This document shows positions 53,468-61,723 of a DNA stretch of 64,000 nt, piece by piece. The notes under the pieces were generated by a model, which saw nothing but the letters and a program-made list of their open reading frames with translations, did not search any database and had not been told where the DNA came from. The stretch's first letter is position 1. Each line of letters opens with the position of its first letter. The translations under genes were made by a program, and so were the position numbers. Origin of the DNA: Bacteroidota bacterium (lineage in GTDB: Bacteria > Bacteroidota > Bacteroidia > Chitinophagales > Chitinophagaceae). Location of the stretch: the NCBI GenBank assembly GCA_947460595.1, contig CANHGS010000006.1, positions 62,001 through 126,000 of the forward strand, written 5' to 3'.

Positions 53468-55486
53468 ATGGACTACAAAGAACTGGAATATGCCAGAAGT
53501 TTAATTGAAGCTAGTTTGGATCCATTGGTAACAATTAGTACCAATGGCAAGATCATGGATATGAATCATGCCATGGAAATTATCACTGGTAAATCTAGGG
53601 AGCAATTAATTAGAACAGACTTTTTTGACTATTTCACCGAGCCTGAAAAAGCCAGACAAGTTTATGAAGCCGTATTTGCTAAAGGATTTGTAAAGAACTA
53701 TCCATTGGTTATACGTGACCACAAATTAACAGACGTTTTATTTAATGGTTCTGTATTCAAAGATGAAAATGGTTTGGTTTTAGGTGCTGTAGTAGTGGCA
53801 AGGGATGTAACAGAGCAAAAGCGATTTGAAAAAGAACTAACAGAAGCTAAGGTTTTTGCAGAATTGGCAACAGAAATTGCACAACATGCAAAAGACAATG
53901 CCGAAGCCGCAACACTTATTGCAGGAGACGCGGTAAAAGCTAAACAACAATTCTTATCAAATATGAGCCATGAGATAAGAACTCCTATGAATGCTATTAT
54001 TGGCTTCACTAAAGTCTTATTTAAAACAGAACTTTCTACAAAGCAGCTAGAATACCTGAGTGCCATTAAAACTAGCGGAGACGCATTAATTGTTTTGATC
54101 AATGACATCTTGGATTTGGCAAAAGTGGATGCTGGGAAAATGATATTTGAACATATCCCTTTTAATATGGCTAATTCTATATCGGCCATGTTGCATTTGT
54201 TTGAACCTAAAATTCAAGAAAAGAACCTTAGGTTAATAAAAGAGTTTGATAGTCGCATTCCCACTGTATTATTGGGTGATCCAATTCGCTTGCATCAGAT
54301 TATTATAAATCTGCTAAGTAATGCCGCAAAATTTACCAGTGAAGGTTCTATTACTATAATAGTGCAATTGATAGATGAAAATGCAGAATCGGCACTTATT
54401 CGGTTTTCTATTAAAGATACTGGGATAGGTATACAGGAAGCAAAGATTCTTACCATTTTTGAAAACTTTCAACAAGCATATAGTGGTACTTCTAGATTAT
54501 ATGGAGGAACTGGATTGGGTCTTGCCATTGTAAAACAGTTAGTTGAGCAGCAGGGAGGCTCCGTTTCCGTTACTAGTGAAATAGCAAGTGGATCAGAGTT
54601 TAGTTTCATTTTAGAATTTCTAAAAACAGCTCAAAAATCAGCAATACTAATAGATACAGTAGCCCCTAATAATTTCAATAATCATTTAAAAATTTTGGTA
54701 GTTGAAGATATTCCATTGAACCAGTTATTAATGAAGACTGTTTTGGATGATTTTGGATTTGCAATTGAGATAGCTGCAAATGGAAAAATTGCTATTGATA
54801 TGATCACTTTGAATAAATATGACTTAGTCTTGATGGATTTGCAAATGCCAGAAATGAATGGTTTTGAAGCTACACAATATATAAGAAATGTATTGCATTC
54901 CACTATTCCCATTATAGCATTAACAGCAGACGTAACAACCGTTGATTTGGCTAAATGTAAATTGGTAGGAATGAATGATTATATAGCCAAGCCCGTAGAT
55001 GAAAAACTACTTTATAATAAAATTGTAGGATTGACTAGTAAGAATCAAGAAAGAAAAGTAGGGAAAACTGAAAACAAACTAACTATAGCGCCTCCTGCAT
55101 CTAAGTATACTGATTTGGACTACTTAGAAAAAAGAACCAAGTCAAATCCTTTACTAATGTTAGAAATGATAGCACTTTATTTAGAGCAGACGCCAACCCT
55201 TATTGCCGCTATGAAATTGAGTTGGCAGAATAAAGACTGGCAATCTTTGCACGCAGCCATGCACAAACTAATTCCATCATTTTCAATTGTGGGTATTAGT
55301 CCTGACTTTGAAAATATGGCTAAAAAAGTTAAGGAATATGCCCTTTCTCAACAACAAACAGATGGCATACAGTCCTTTGTATTACAATTAGAGACGGTTT
55401 GTGTACAAGCCTGTATTGAGTTGCAAGATGCCTTTAAATTAATTGAAAAATCTAAGCCTTATACCTCCCCACTAATTAAAAAATAA
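53468..55486 (+). CDS. Hybrid sensor histidine kinase with PAS, receiver and Hpt domains
   Basis: A 672-residue soluble kinase. Order: PAS (about 1-118), an Ala-rich helical linker, HisKA with phospho-His168 (SNMSHEIRTP), HATPase (N box LLSNAAKFT, G boxes DTGIGI and GGTGLGLAI), receiver (about 406-520, phospho-Asp457 in LVLMDLQMPEMNG) and C-terminal Hpt (His599 in MHKLIPSF). It has no transmembrane helix, so it senses a cytosolic signal through PAS. It forms a phosphorelay candidate with the response regulator 10 bases downstream. Confidence 0.95.
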   Translation: MDYKELEYARSLIEASLDPLVTISTNGKIMDMNHAMEIITGKSREQLIRTDFFDYFTEPEKARQVYEAVFAKGFVKNYPLVIRDHKLTDVLFNGSVFKDENGLVLGAVVVARDVTEQKRFEKELTEAKVFAELATEIAQHAKDNAEAATLIAGDAVKAKQQFLSNMSHEIRTPMNAIIGFTKVLFKTELSTKQLEYLSAIKTSGDALIVLINDILDLAKVDAGKMIFEHIPFNMANSISAMLHLFEPKIQEKNLRLIKEFDSRIPTVLLGDPIRLHQIIINLLSNAAKFTSEGSITIIVQLIDENAESALIRFSIKDTGIGIQEAKILTIFENFQQAYSGTSRLYGGTGLGLAIVKQLVEQQGGSVSVTSEIASGSEFSFILEFLKTAQKSAILIDTVAPNNFNNHLKILVVEDIPLNQLLMKTVLDDFGFAIEIAANGKIAIDMITLNKYDLVLMDLQMPEMNGFEATQYIRNVLHSTIPIIALTADVTTVDLAKCKLVGMNDYIAKPVDEKLLYNKIVGLTSKNQERKVGKTENKLTIAPPASKYTDLDYLEKRTKSNPLLMLEMIALYLEQTPTLIAAMKLSWQNKDWQSLHAAMHKLIPSFSIVGISPDFENMAKKVKEYALSQQQTDGIQSFVLQLETVCVQACIELQDAFKLIEKSKPYTSPLIKK

Positions 55487-55496
55487 ATTAACCATT

Positions 55497-55931
55497 ATGG
55501 GAAATCCCCCCCCAATTAAATTGTACCTGGTAGATGATGACATAGTATTTCTAAAATCATTAGAAATAGACTTTACAAGTAAAACTGACTTTGAAGTTCA
55601 TAGTTTTCAAACGGGCGAAGACTGTTTGGCAGCAATGAGTGGTAAACCAGATATTATCATCTTGGATTATCTACTAGATGGCTTGAATCCTATGGCCATG
55701 AATGGCATAGAAACCTTAGATGGTATTAAGAAAGTTGATAATGATATACCGGTTATCATGCTTTCTGGTCAAGACAAAATAGATGTGGCTGTAAATTGTA
55801 TGCATCACAAAGCGTATGACTATGTTGTAAAAAGTGAAACTGCATTTCTACGTCTTGAAAGGAATATTGCCAATGTCATGAAAAGCAGAAAGATGGAAAC
55901 CCAACTAGAATGGTATATGGATAGAATGTAA
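55497..55931 (+). CDS. Single-domain response regulator
   Basis: A 144-residue CheY-like receiver with acidic pocket DDD (13-15), phospho-Asp57 (IILDYLLDG), Ser at LSGQ and Lys in YVVKSE, plus a short C-terminal helix and no output domain. It follows the hybrid kinase by 10 bases and is the probable phosphorelay end point, acting by protein contact. A run of eight C (55506-55513) sits at codons 4-6, a possible slippage site. Confidence 0.93.
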   Translation: MGNPPPIKLYLVDDDIVFLKSLEIDFTSKTDFEVHSFQTGEDCLAAMSGKPDIIILDYLLDGLNPMAMNGIETLDGIKKVDNDIPVIMLSGQDKIDVAVNCMHHKAYDYVVKSETAFLRLERNIANVMKSRKMETQLEWYMDRM

Positions 55932-56065
55932 AACTAGTCTGAAATTGGAGCACTATCTGAAGAATACAAAGAATTAATAGACGTGGAATTGACTTTAAAT
56001 CAAAATAAGACCGGCCCTGTTTTTTAAAAGTGAATTATACAATTCTAATACAAAAGCGTATAACA

Positions 56066-56149
56066 GCCTCATAGTTTATTGAGGCCAATTTTGCATCATA
56101 CCCACACAGCTTTGATTGTATGTCAATTGTGAATGATGCAAAATTAGGC
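56066..56149 (+). promoter_or_regulatory. Long hairpin leader abutting the glycosyltransferase start
   Basis: Hairpin 1: GCCTCA/TGAGGC (56066-56071, 56080-56085). Hairpin 2: perfect 13-base arms AATTTTGCATCAT/ATGATGCAAAATT (56087-56099, 56133-56145), extendable by GCC/GGC, with an inner TTGAT/TCAA helix. The 3' arm ends 5-9 bases before the ATG at 56154, over the ribosome-binding position, so it could gate translation. Confidence 0.6.
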
Positions 56150-56153
56150 AGCT

Positions 56154-58487
56154 ATGAAATTTGATTTTCCCAAACTATCGTTACCAGAAGTATTGTTAAT
56201 TAGTTCTTATCCACCAAGAGAATGTGGCATTGCAACCTATAGCCATGACTTAGTTAAGGCGTTACAAGAAGCTTTTCATCAGTCTTTTCATATAAAAGTT
56301 TGTGCATTAGAATCTAATTCAGAGCAGCATGAATACGGAAGAGACGTAGATTTTTTGCTCAATACAGACCATCAGGAGGATTTTCAATCATTGATAATAA
56401 GAATCAATGAAAATGACCGAATTCAATTGGTATTGATCCAACATGAATTTGGTTTTTTTAATGGAAAAGATGCTCTGTTTCTTGATTTTTTACAAAGAAT
56501 ATCTAAACCTGTACTCCTAGTATTTCATACCGTTCTCCCTAAGCCAGATCTTTTTAGAAAAGCTGCTTTGGTGGCAATGACTGATGCCGTAGAGGGTATT
56601 TTAGTAATGACCAATAATTCAGCTCACTTGTTGAGTCAGGATTACGGAATTGATCAAGCTAAAATTACTGTTATAAAACATGGAACGCATCTGGTGCCCC
56701 ATGTTTCTAAAACAATGCTTAAATGCAAGTATGGTTACGTAGGAAAAACAATTTTATCCACTTTTGGGTTATTAGGATCAGGTAAAAGTATTGAAACAAC
56801 ATTAGATGCACTGCCTCAGATAATTATACATCATCCGGAAACAATGTTTTTGGTTATAGGTAAAACGCATCCTTCAGTGGTTAAGTCAGAGGGAGAAAAA
56901 TATAGGAAAATGCTGGAACAAAAAGTGGAAGATCTTTCTCTTCAAAGCAATGTTGTTTTTATTAATCGATTTATGCCCTTGGATGAACTTTTGGAGTACC
57001 TGCAGTTTACTGATATTTACTTGTTCACTTCAAATGATCCCAATCAGGCAGTAAGTGGCACTTTTTCTTATGCCATTAGTTGTGGTTGTCCTATTGTTTC
57101 TACTAATATTCCTCATGCAAAAGAAGTTTTGCAGCAGGACGCAGGTATCATCATTGATTTTGGCAATAGCAATCAATTGGCAGAAGCGGTGAACATGTTA
57201 ATGCTAGATGAAACTGCGCGTATCAATATTAGTAATAATGCCATCCATTTAATGGCATCATCAGCCTGGCAAAATTCGGCTATAGCTCATGCTCAATTGT
57301 TTCGTAAATACTTCTTTAATCAGTCTCCACTAAATTATAATATGCCTCCTGTAAACTTGGACCATATTTGGAAAATGACCACAAATTTTGGCATGTTGCA
57401 ATTTAGTAATATCAATCAACCTGATTTTGAATCAGGCTATACTTTGGATGATAATGCTAGAGCAATGGTAGCAATCTGTCAATTATTTGAGCTTCATCAA
57501 GATAGGAAATTGTTGCCTCTGATAATAAGATATTTTGGATTTATTGAATTTTGTTATCAATCAACCGGAGACTTTTTAAATTATGTAGATAGAAACGGCA
57601 ACTTCACAAAACAAAACCAGGAAACCAATTTAGAAGATTCCAATGGAAGGGCTATTTGGGCAATTGGTTATTTGTTATCCTTGTCAGATTGCCTGCCATT
57701 AGAATTGGTGCAAGCAGCAGATCTTTTATTTAAGCAGGCTACAGTCCAGTTTTCAAAAATACATTCCACCAGAGCAATGGCTTTTGCTATTAAAGGACTT
57801 TATTATTCAAATACCCACCAAAAATCTGTTTTACAGTTAGCATTGATCAAAGAACTAGCCAATAGGTTGGTTCAGATGTACAAACACGAGTCTACGGAAA
57901 ATTGGAAATGGTTTGAAAGTTATTTAACCTATGCAAACAGTATTTTACCTGAATCTCTTTTATGTGCATGGATGGCAACTGGAGATTATAAATATGTTAC
58001 TATTGCCCAGGAGTCATTTCAGTTTCTATTAGAGAATATTTTTACGGGTACTAGTATTCATGTGGTGTCTAATAAAGAGTGGTTTCATAGACTTCATTTT
58101 AGTGGTGTTAAGCAAGTTGGAGGAGAACAGCCTATAGATGTGGCGTATACCATTTTGGCTCTTTCTAAATTTCACCAAGTATTTCCTGAAAGGGAATATT
58201 TGGCCAAAATGCAAGGTGCCTTTAATTGGTTCTTAGGAGCCAACCATTTGAACCAGATTATTTACAATCCATGCACTGGGGGCTGTTATGATGGGCTTGA
58301 ATCTAACTATGTAAACCTGAATCAGGGTGCAGAATCAACTGTTAGTTATTTAATGGCCAGATTGTGTTTGGAAAAATCAATGAACCAGCACAAGCTTTTA
58401 ATGTCAGCATCTAGCGTAAATAATACAATTCAAAAACATAAAACTGTAATAGTTCCTATAATAGAATTAACAAGCTTTGTGCATTGA
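56154..58487 (+). CDS. GT4 family glycosyltransferase fused to a helical C-terminal domain
   Basis: A 777-residue cytosolic protein. Residues about 10-390 form a GT-B glycosyltransferase: SYPPRECGIATYSHDLVKAL, VIKHGTHLVP, GLLGSGKSIETTLDAL and the donor-site SGTFSYAISCGCPIVSTNIPHAKEVL. Residues about 420-760 form a second, alpha-helical toroid-like domain (TLDDNARAMVAICQLFELH; EDSNGRAIWAIGYLLS) resembling (alpha/alpha)6 sugar-active enzymes. Donor and acceptor are unknown; storage or envelope glycan is possible. It lies behind a structured leader. Confidence 0.88.
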   Translation: MKFDFPKLSLPEVLLISSYPPRECGIATYSHDLVKALQEAFHQSFHIKVCALESNSEQHEYGRDVDFLLNTDHQEDFQSLIIRINENDRIQLVLIQHEFGFFNGKDALFLDFLQRISKPVLLVFHTVLPKPDLFRKAALVAMTDAVEGILVMTNNSAHLLSQDYGIDQAKITVIKHGTHLVPHVSKTMLKCKYGYVGKTILSTFGLLGSGKSIETTLDALPQIIIHHPETMFLVIGKTHPSVVKSEGEKYRKMLEQKVEDLSLQSNVVFINRFMPLDELLEYLQFTDIYLFTSNDPNQAVSGTFSYAISCGCPIVSTNIPHAKEVLQQDAGIIIDFGNSNQLAEAVNMLMLDETARINISNNAIHLMASSAWQNSAIAHAQLFRKYFFNQSPLNYNMPPVNLDHIWKMTTNFGMLQFSNINQPDFESGYTLDDNARAMVAICQLFELHQDRKLLPLIIRYFGFIEFCYQSTGDFLNYVDRNGNFTKQNQETNLEDSNGRAIWAIGYLLSLSDCLPLELVQAADLLFKQATVQFSKIHSTRAMAFAIKGLYYSNTHQKSVLQLALIKELANRLVQMYKHESTENWKWFESYLTYANSILPESLLCAWMATGDYKYVTIAQESFQFLLENIFTGTSIHVVSNKEWFHRLHFSGVKQVGGEQPIDVAYTILALSKFHQVFPEREYLAKMQGAFNWFLGANHLNQIIYNPCTGGCYDGLESNYVNLNQGAESTVSYLMARLCLEKSMNQHKLLMSASSVNNTIQKHKTVIVPIIELTSFVH

Positions 58488-58503
58488 ACAAAAAATATAA
58501 AAC

Positions 58504-58656
58504 ATGGGAAATCTACTCTACACTATTGCAGTTGTTATGATCATACTTTGGGCAATTGGTTTCTTTGCTTATAACACCGGAGCCATTATTCATATTTTGT
58601 TAGTGATTGCAGTAATAGCCATTTTATTAAGATTAATTCAAGGAAGACGAATCTAA
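58504..58656 (+). CDS. Tiny two-helix membrane protein (lmo0937-like)
   Basis: A 50-residue protein beginning MGNLLYTIAVVMIILWAIGF and ending LLRLIQGRRI, consisting of two hydrophobic helices with the short loop FAYNTGAIIH. This is the pattern of the lmo0937 family of small membrane proteins, known from stress regulons. It lies 17 bases after the glycosyltransferase and 20 before the YtxH gene. Confidence 0.85.
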   Translation: MGNLLYTIAVVMIILWAIGFFAYNTGAIIHILLVIAVIAILLRLIQGRRI

Positions 58657-58676
58657 TAATAATTAAAAACAATAGT

Positions 58677-58955
58677 ATGAAACAAGGAACAATGGTTTTG
58701 GGAATCCTCGCAGGCATTACTGCGGGAGCATTATTGGGAATTTTGTTTGCGCCTCATAAGGGTAGTAAAACAAGGAAAATGATTTTAAATAAAGGGGAAG
58801 AATTTTCCAATGACCTTCAGGACAAATATGAAGATTTTGTAGACAGCATGACAGATAAGTTTAACAACACCAAACATGAAGTAGAAGTATTGGTTTCAAA
58901 AGGCAAATCTGCTATGGAAGAAACCAATAATATGGTTAAAAAAGCTACAGCTTAA
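58677..58955 (+). CDS. YtxH-domain protein
   Basis: A 92-residue protein with one N-terminal hydrophobic segment (GILAGITAGALLGILFAPHKGSKTRKM), the YtxH hallmark, then a basic/acidic amphipathic helical tail. General-stress proteins of this family are membrane-linked and of unknown mechanism. Its stop overlaps the next start by one base. Confidence 0.92.
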   Translation: MKQGTMVLGILAGITAGALLGILFAPHKGSKTRKMILNKGEEFSNDLQDKYEDFVDSMTDKFNNTKHEVEVLVSKGKSAMEETNNMVKKATA

Positions 58956-59317
58956 TGAATGATACTGCCAATCATATAGAACAATTGTTTGAATCGGTTA
59001 ACCAGTATGGTAAACTGTCAACTGATTTGTGGAAACTCAAAGCAGTTGATAAAACGGCCGAACTATTGGCTTCAACCACCAAGGTTTTGTTGTTGTTGTT
59101 CCTGTTTGTTACCTCTATGCTCTTTTGTGCTATAGGATTGGCTTTGTTTTTAGGAAATATCTTTTCTAGTTGGCCATTAGGTTTTTTAATTACTGGTTTG
59201 CTATTCTCTTTAATTGGATTACTCATGTACCTCATGCGAAATCATTGGATTAAATGGCCAGTAAGAAACGCGCTGATTTATAGTTTATTAAAAAATAGTC
59301 ATGAAAGCACCCCATAA
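58955..59317 (+). CDS. Holin-like (phage holin III/YqjE type) membrane protein
   Basis: A 120-residue protein with two transmembrane helices (about 46-70 and 75-96) framed by amphipathic ends, in the pattern of Bacteroidota and proteobacterial YqjE/phage-holin-III-like proteins that accompany YtxH and similar genes. Despite the family name there is no phage context. It overlaps the YtxH stop and the following start, so the run is translationally coupled. Confidence 0.85.
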   Translation: MNDTANHIEQLFESVNQYGKLSTDLWKLKAVDKTAELLASTTKVLLLLFLFVTSMLFCAIGLALFLGNIFSSWPLGFLITGLLFSLIGLLMYLMRNHWIKWPVRNALIYSLLKNSHESTP

Positions 59318-59672
59318 TACAGAAACACTTTCATTGGCTATATTGATGCTTGAGAAAAAGAGAGAATTGTATTTTCAAGTGCTAAAAAATAACTTAGAAA
59401 ATAGCTATAAAAGTTTGCAGCCTGTAAACTTGGTAAAATCAGGGATTAAAGAGTTGGTAGGCTCGCCTGAAGTAAAACAAGGAATCTTTAGTAACCTAGT
59501 TGGTTTAGCAGGTGGATTTATTACTAAACAAATGATTATTGGTCCAGCAGCAGGTATGATCCGTAATTCCATTGGAACAGTTTTGCAAATTATTATGACC
59601 AATCTTGTTTCTAGAAAAACCGCCTCACTTGTAGCAAATGATCCGGAAACGCTCATTTCAATCAACAAATAA
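59301..59672 (+). CDS. Hypothetical protein of the YtxH/holin-like run
   Basis: A 123-residue protein, helical at the start (SLAILMLEKKRELYFQVLKN), then a Gly/Ala-rich mildly hydrophobic region (GLAGGFITKQMIIGPAAGMI). It overlaps the previous gene by 17 bases. No recognised domain; it resembles the third members of such clusters, which are often peripheral membrane proteins. Confidence 0.78.
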   Translation: MKAPHNTETLSLAILMLEKKRELYFQVLKNNLENSYKSLQPVNLVKSGIKELVGSPEVKQGIFSNLVGLAGGFITKQMIIGPAAGMIRNSIGTVLQIIMTNLVSRKTASLVANDPETLISINK

Positions 59673-59674
59673 CC

Positions 59675-60175
59675 ATGAAAAAAATATTGGCAATAATGCT
59701 TTTTACAAGCACGTGTATGTATTCACAATCTCAAAACGCCTTGGCTACGGGTAGCTCACAAATAAATGTAGGTGTTGGATTATCTAATTGGGGTATACCT
59801 TTATATCTAGGACTAGATTATGGCATTAGCAAAGACATTAGTTTAGGTGCAGAAGTATCTGTTAGGAATTACAATGAAGACTGGAATAACGGAACTTATC
59901 GGCAACAAATCATTGGTTTTATTGGAAATGGCAATTACCACTTTAATCATGTTCTGATTATTCCAACTAATTATGACTTGTATGCTGGCTTAAATGTTGG
60001 TTTCAATATTTGGACCTCACCAACTACCTATGCAGGGAGCCATAGTTCTGGTTTGGCTATTGGCGCCCAAGTGGGTGGCAGGTATTATTTCAACCATAAA
60101 CTTGGGTTGAATCTAGAATTAAGTGGCGGTAATAGTGCTAGCAATAGTAAACTAGGCTTGTCTATTCGCTTATAG
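59675..60175 (+). CDS. Small outer membrane beta-barrel protein
   Basis: A 166-residue exported protein (signal peptide ending SQSQ). The mature part consists of about eight amphipathic beta strands with Gly-Asn turns, ending in a final strand with aromatic or Leu end (LGLSIRL). It resembles the OmpA/OMP_b-brl group of porin-like sensors. It is last in the stress run, three bases after the preceding gene. Confidence 0.8.
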   Translation: MKKILAIMLFTSTCMYSQSQNALATGSSQINVGVGLSNWGIPLYLGLDYGISKDISLGAEVSVRNYNEDWNNGTYRQQIIGFIGNGNYHFNHVLIIPTNYDLYAGLNVGFNIWTSPTTYAGSHSSGLAIGAQVGGRYYFNHKLGLNLELSGGNSASNSKLGLSIRL

Positions 60176-60244
60176 AAGATCTGGCGTCAAGTTCCAATCA
60201 ATTCCTTATTTTTAAACCTCGCTTTAATCAAAGCGGTTTAGAAT

Positions 60245-60640
60245 ATGGAACAACAGATTGCACATATGGCCCTGGTAGTGGCTGATTATGATGAAGCCAT
60301 TGCGTTCTATACCCAAAAGTTACATTTTAGATTAATAGAAGATACACAGCTTTCTGATACCAAACGATGGGTAATGGTAGCTCCCCCTGGCAATTCCACC
60401 ACGAGTCTATTATTGGCAAAAGCAGCAACCCCGGAACAGCAAACCCGCATTGGTAATCAAACCGGTGGTCGGGTTTTTCTGTTTTTATATACCGATGATT
60501 TTTGGAGGGACCATGCGCGAATGAATGCCAACGGCATTCGTTTTGTGAGACCTCCATCTGAAGAGGAATACGGCATTGTAGCTGTATTTGAAGACCTTTA
60601 TGGCAACCTTTGGGACCTTATTCAACCAATACAAAAATAA
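60245..60640 (+). CDS. VOC (glyoxalase/bleomycin-resistance fold) protein
   Basis: A 131-residue protein with the VOC start (MEQQIAHMALVVADYDEAIAFYTQKL) and the final metal-bearing segment FEDLYGNLWDLIQP. It forms a paired beta-alpha-beta-beta-beta module that binds a divalent metal; reactions in the family include glyoxalase, dioxygenase and antibiotic binding, so no specific function is assigned. A weak hairpin lies just upstream of the start. Confidence 0.9.
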   Translation: MEQQIAHMALVVADYDEAIAFYTQKLHFRLIEDTQLSDTKRWVMVAPPGNSTTSLLLAKAATPEQQTRIGNQTGGRVFLFLYTDDFWRDHARMNANGIRFVRPPSEEEYGIVAVFEDLYGNLWDLIQPIQK

Positions 60641-60642
60641 CC

Positions 60643-61647
60643 ATGTTATACCAGCCTGCTTCTAACAGATACCAAAATATGGAATACCGCCGTTGTGGCG
60701 TATCAGGTATCCGCTTGCCCGAAATTTCACTAGGTCTCTGGCATAATTTTGGGGGAGTAGATGTATTTGAAAACTTTAGAAAAATTCTGTGGAGAGCATT
60801 TGAAAACGGAATTACTCATATAGACTTAGCCAACAATTATGGTCCTCCTCCGGGATCTGCAGAAGAGAATTTTGGGATTATCCTAAAAAAAGATTTTGCT
60901 GGTTATCGCGATGAAATGATCATCTCTACCAAAGCTGGTTTTACTATGTGGGATGGGCCTTATGGTGATTGGGGTTCTAGAAAATACTTGCTTTCAAGTT
61001 TAGATCAGAGTTTGAAAAGAATGGATTTAGACTATGTAGACATTTTCTATTCTCATAGACCCGATCCGGAAACGCCCTTGGAAGAGACCATGGGAGCATT
61101 AACATCTGCCGTGCAACAAGGAAAAGCTTTGTATGTAGGCATTTCAAACTATCCTGCAGACTTAGCAGCAAGAGCTGCAGAGATACTAAAGGCATCAGGT
61201 ACGCCTTGTTTAATACATCAACCCAAATATAGCATGCTGGTAAGATGGGTGGAAGAAGGTTTGTTACATGTGTTACAAGAAAAGGGTATGGGATGTATTG
61301 CATTTTCTCCCCTAGCCCAGGGATTGTTAACCAATAAATACTTGAAAGGAATTCCTTCAGATTCTAGGGCAGGAAAAGTACATGGGGCGCTTCAAAGCGC
61401 TGCTATAACACCAGAACTTCTAGTGCAATTACAGGCTTTACAAAATATGGCTGAACGCAGAAATCAATCTTTAGCGCAGATGGCCATTGCTTGGTTATTA
61501 AAGGACCCTCGTGTGACCTCAGTATTAATTGGCGCTAGCTCAGTAGCCCAATTAGATGACAATTTGCAAGCCCTTAGCAATAAATCATTTAGTGTAGAAG
61601 AATTGGATGCAATAGAAGCCATATTAGCCAATAAGCCTAACCATTAA
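60643..61647 (+). CDS. Aldo/keto reductase, L-glyceraldehyde 3-phosphate reductase type
   Basis: 334 residues from the ATG at 60643, three bases after the VOC stop; a longer frame would overlap that gene. It closely follows the YghZ/Gpr pattern (RYQNMEYRRCGVSGIRLPEI; SLGLWHNFGG). The catalytic tetrad is recognisable in HIDLANNYGPPPGSAEENFG (Asp, Tyr), IISTKAGF (Lys) and IFYSHRPD (His). It reduces aldehydes with NADPH. Confidence 0.94.
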   Translation: MLYQPASNRYQNMEYRRCGVSGIRLPEISLGLWHNFGGVDVFENFRKILWRAFENGITHIDLANNYGPPPGSAEENFGIILKKDFAGYRDEMIISTKAGFTMWDGPYGDWGSRKYLLSSLDQSLKRMDLDYVDIFYSHRPDPETPLEETMGALTSAVQQGKALYVGISNYPADLAARAAEILKASGTPCLIHQPKYSMLVRWVEEGLLHVLQEKGMGCIAFSPLAQGLLTNKYLKGIPSDSRAGKVHGALQSAAITPELLVQLQALQNMAERRNQSLAQMAIAWLLKDPRVTSVLIGASSVAQLDDNLQALSNKSFSVEELDAIEAILANKPNH

Positions 61648-61723
61648 CCTTGATTAACTATTAGCCCATATTCATTAACGCTTGTTTTAAATAGGTTGCA
61701 GTAGTTTCGGCCAAAATAATTGG

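Noticed and set aside
53698..54189. Minus-strand open frame of 163 codons
   Set aside because: Antisense to the well-supported histidine kinase and without any domain pattern.
58955..59317. Prophage holin
   Set aside because: No phage genes nearby; the gene sits in a stress cluster with YtxH, as non-phage homologues do.
60213..60240. Hairpin (AAAC/GTTT plus CGCTTT/AAAGCG) just upstream of the VOC gene
   Set aside because: Interrupted by a bulge and lacks a T-tail; too weak to call as terminator or regulator.
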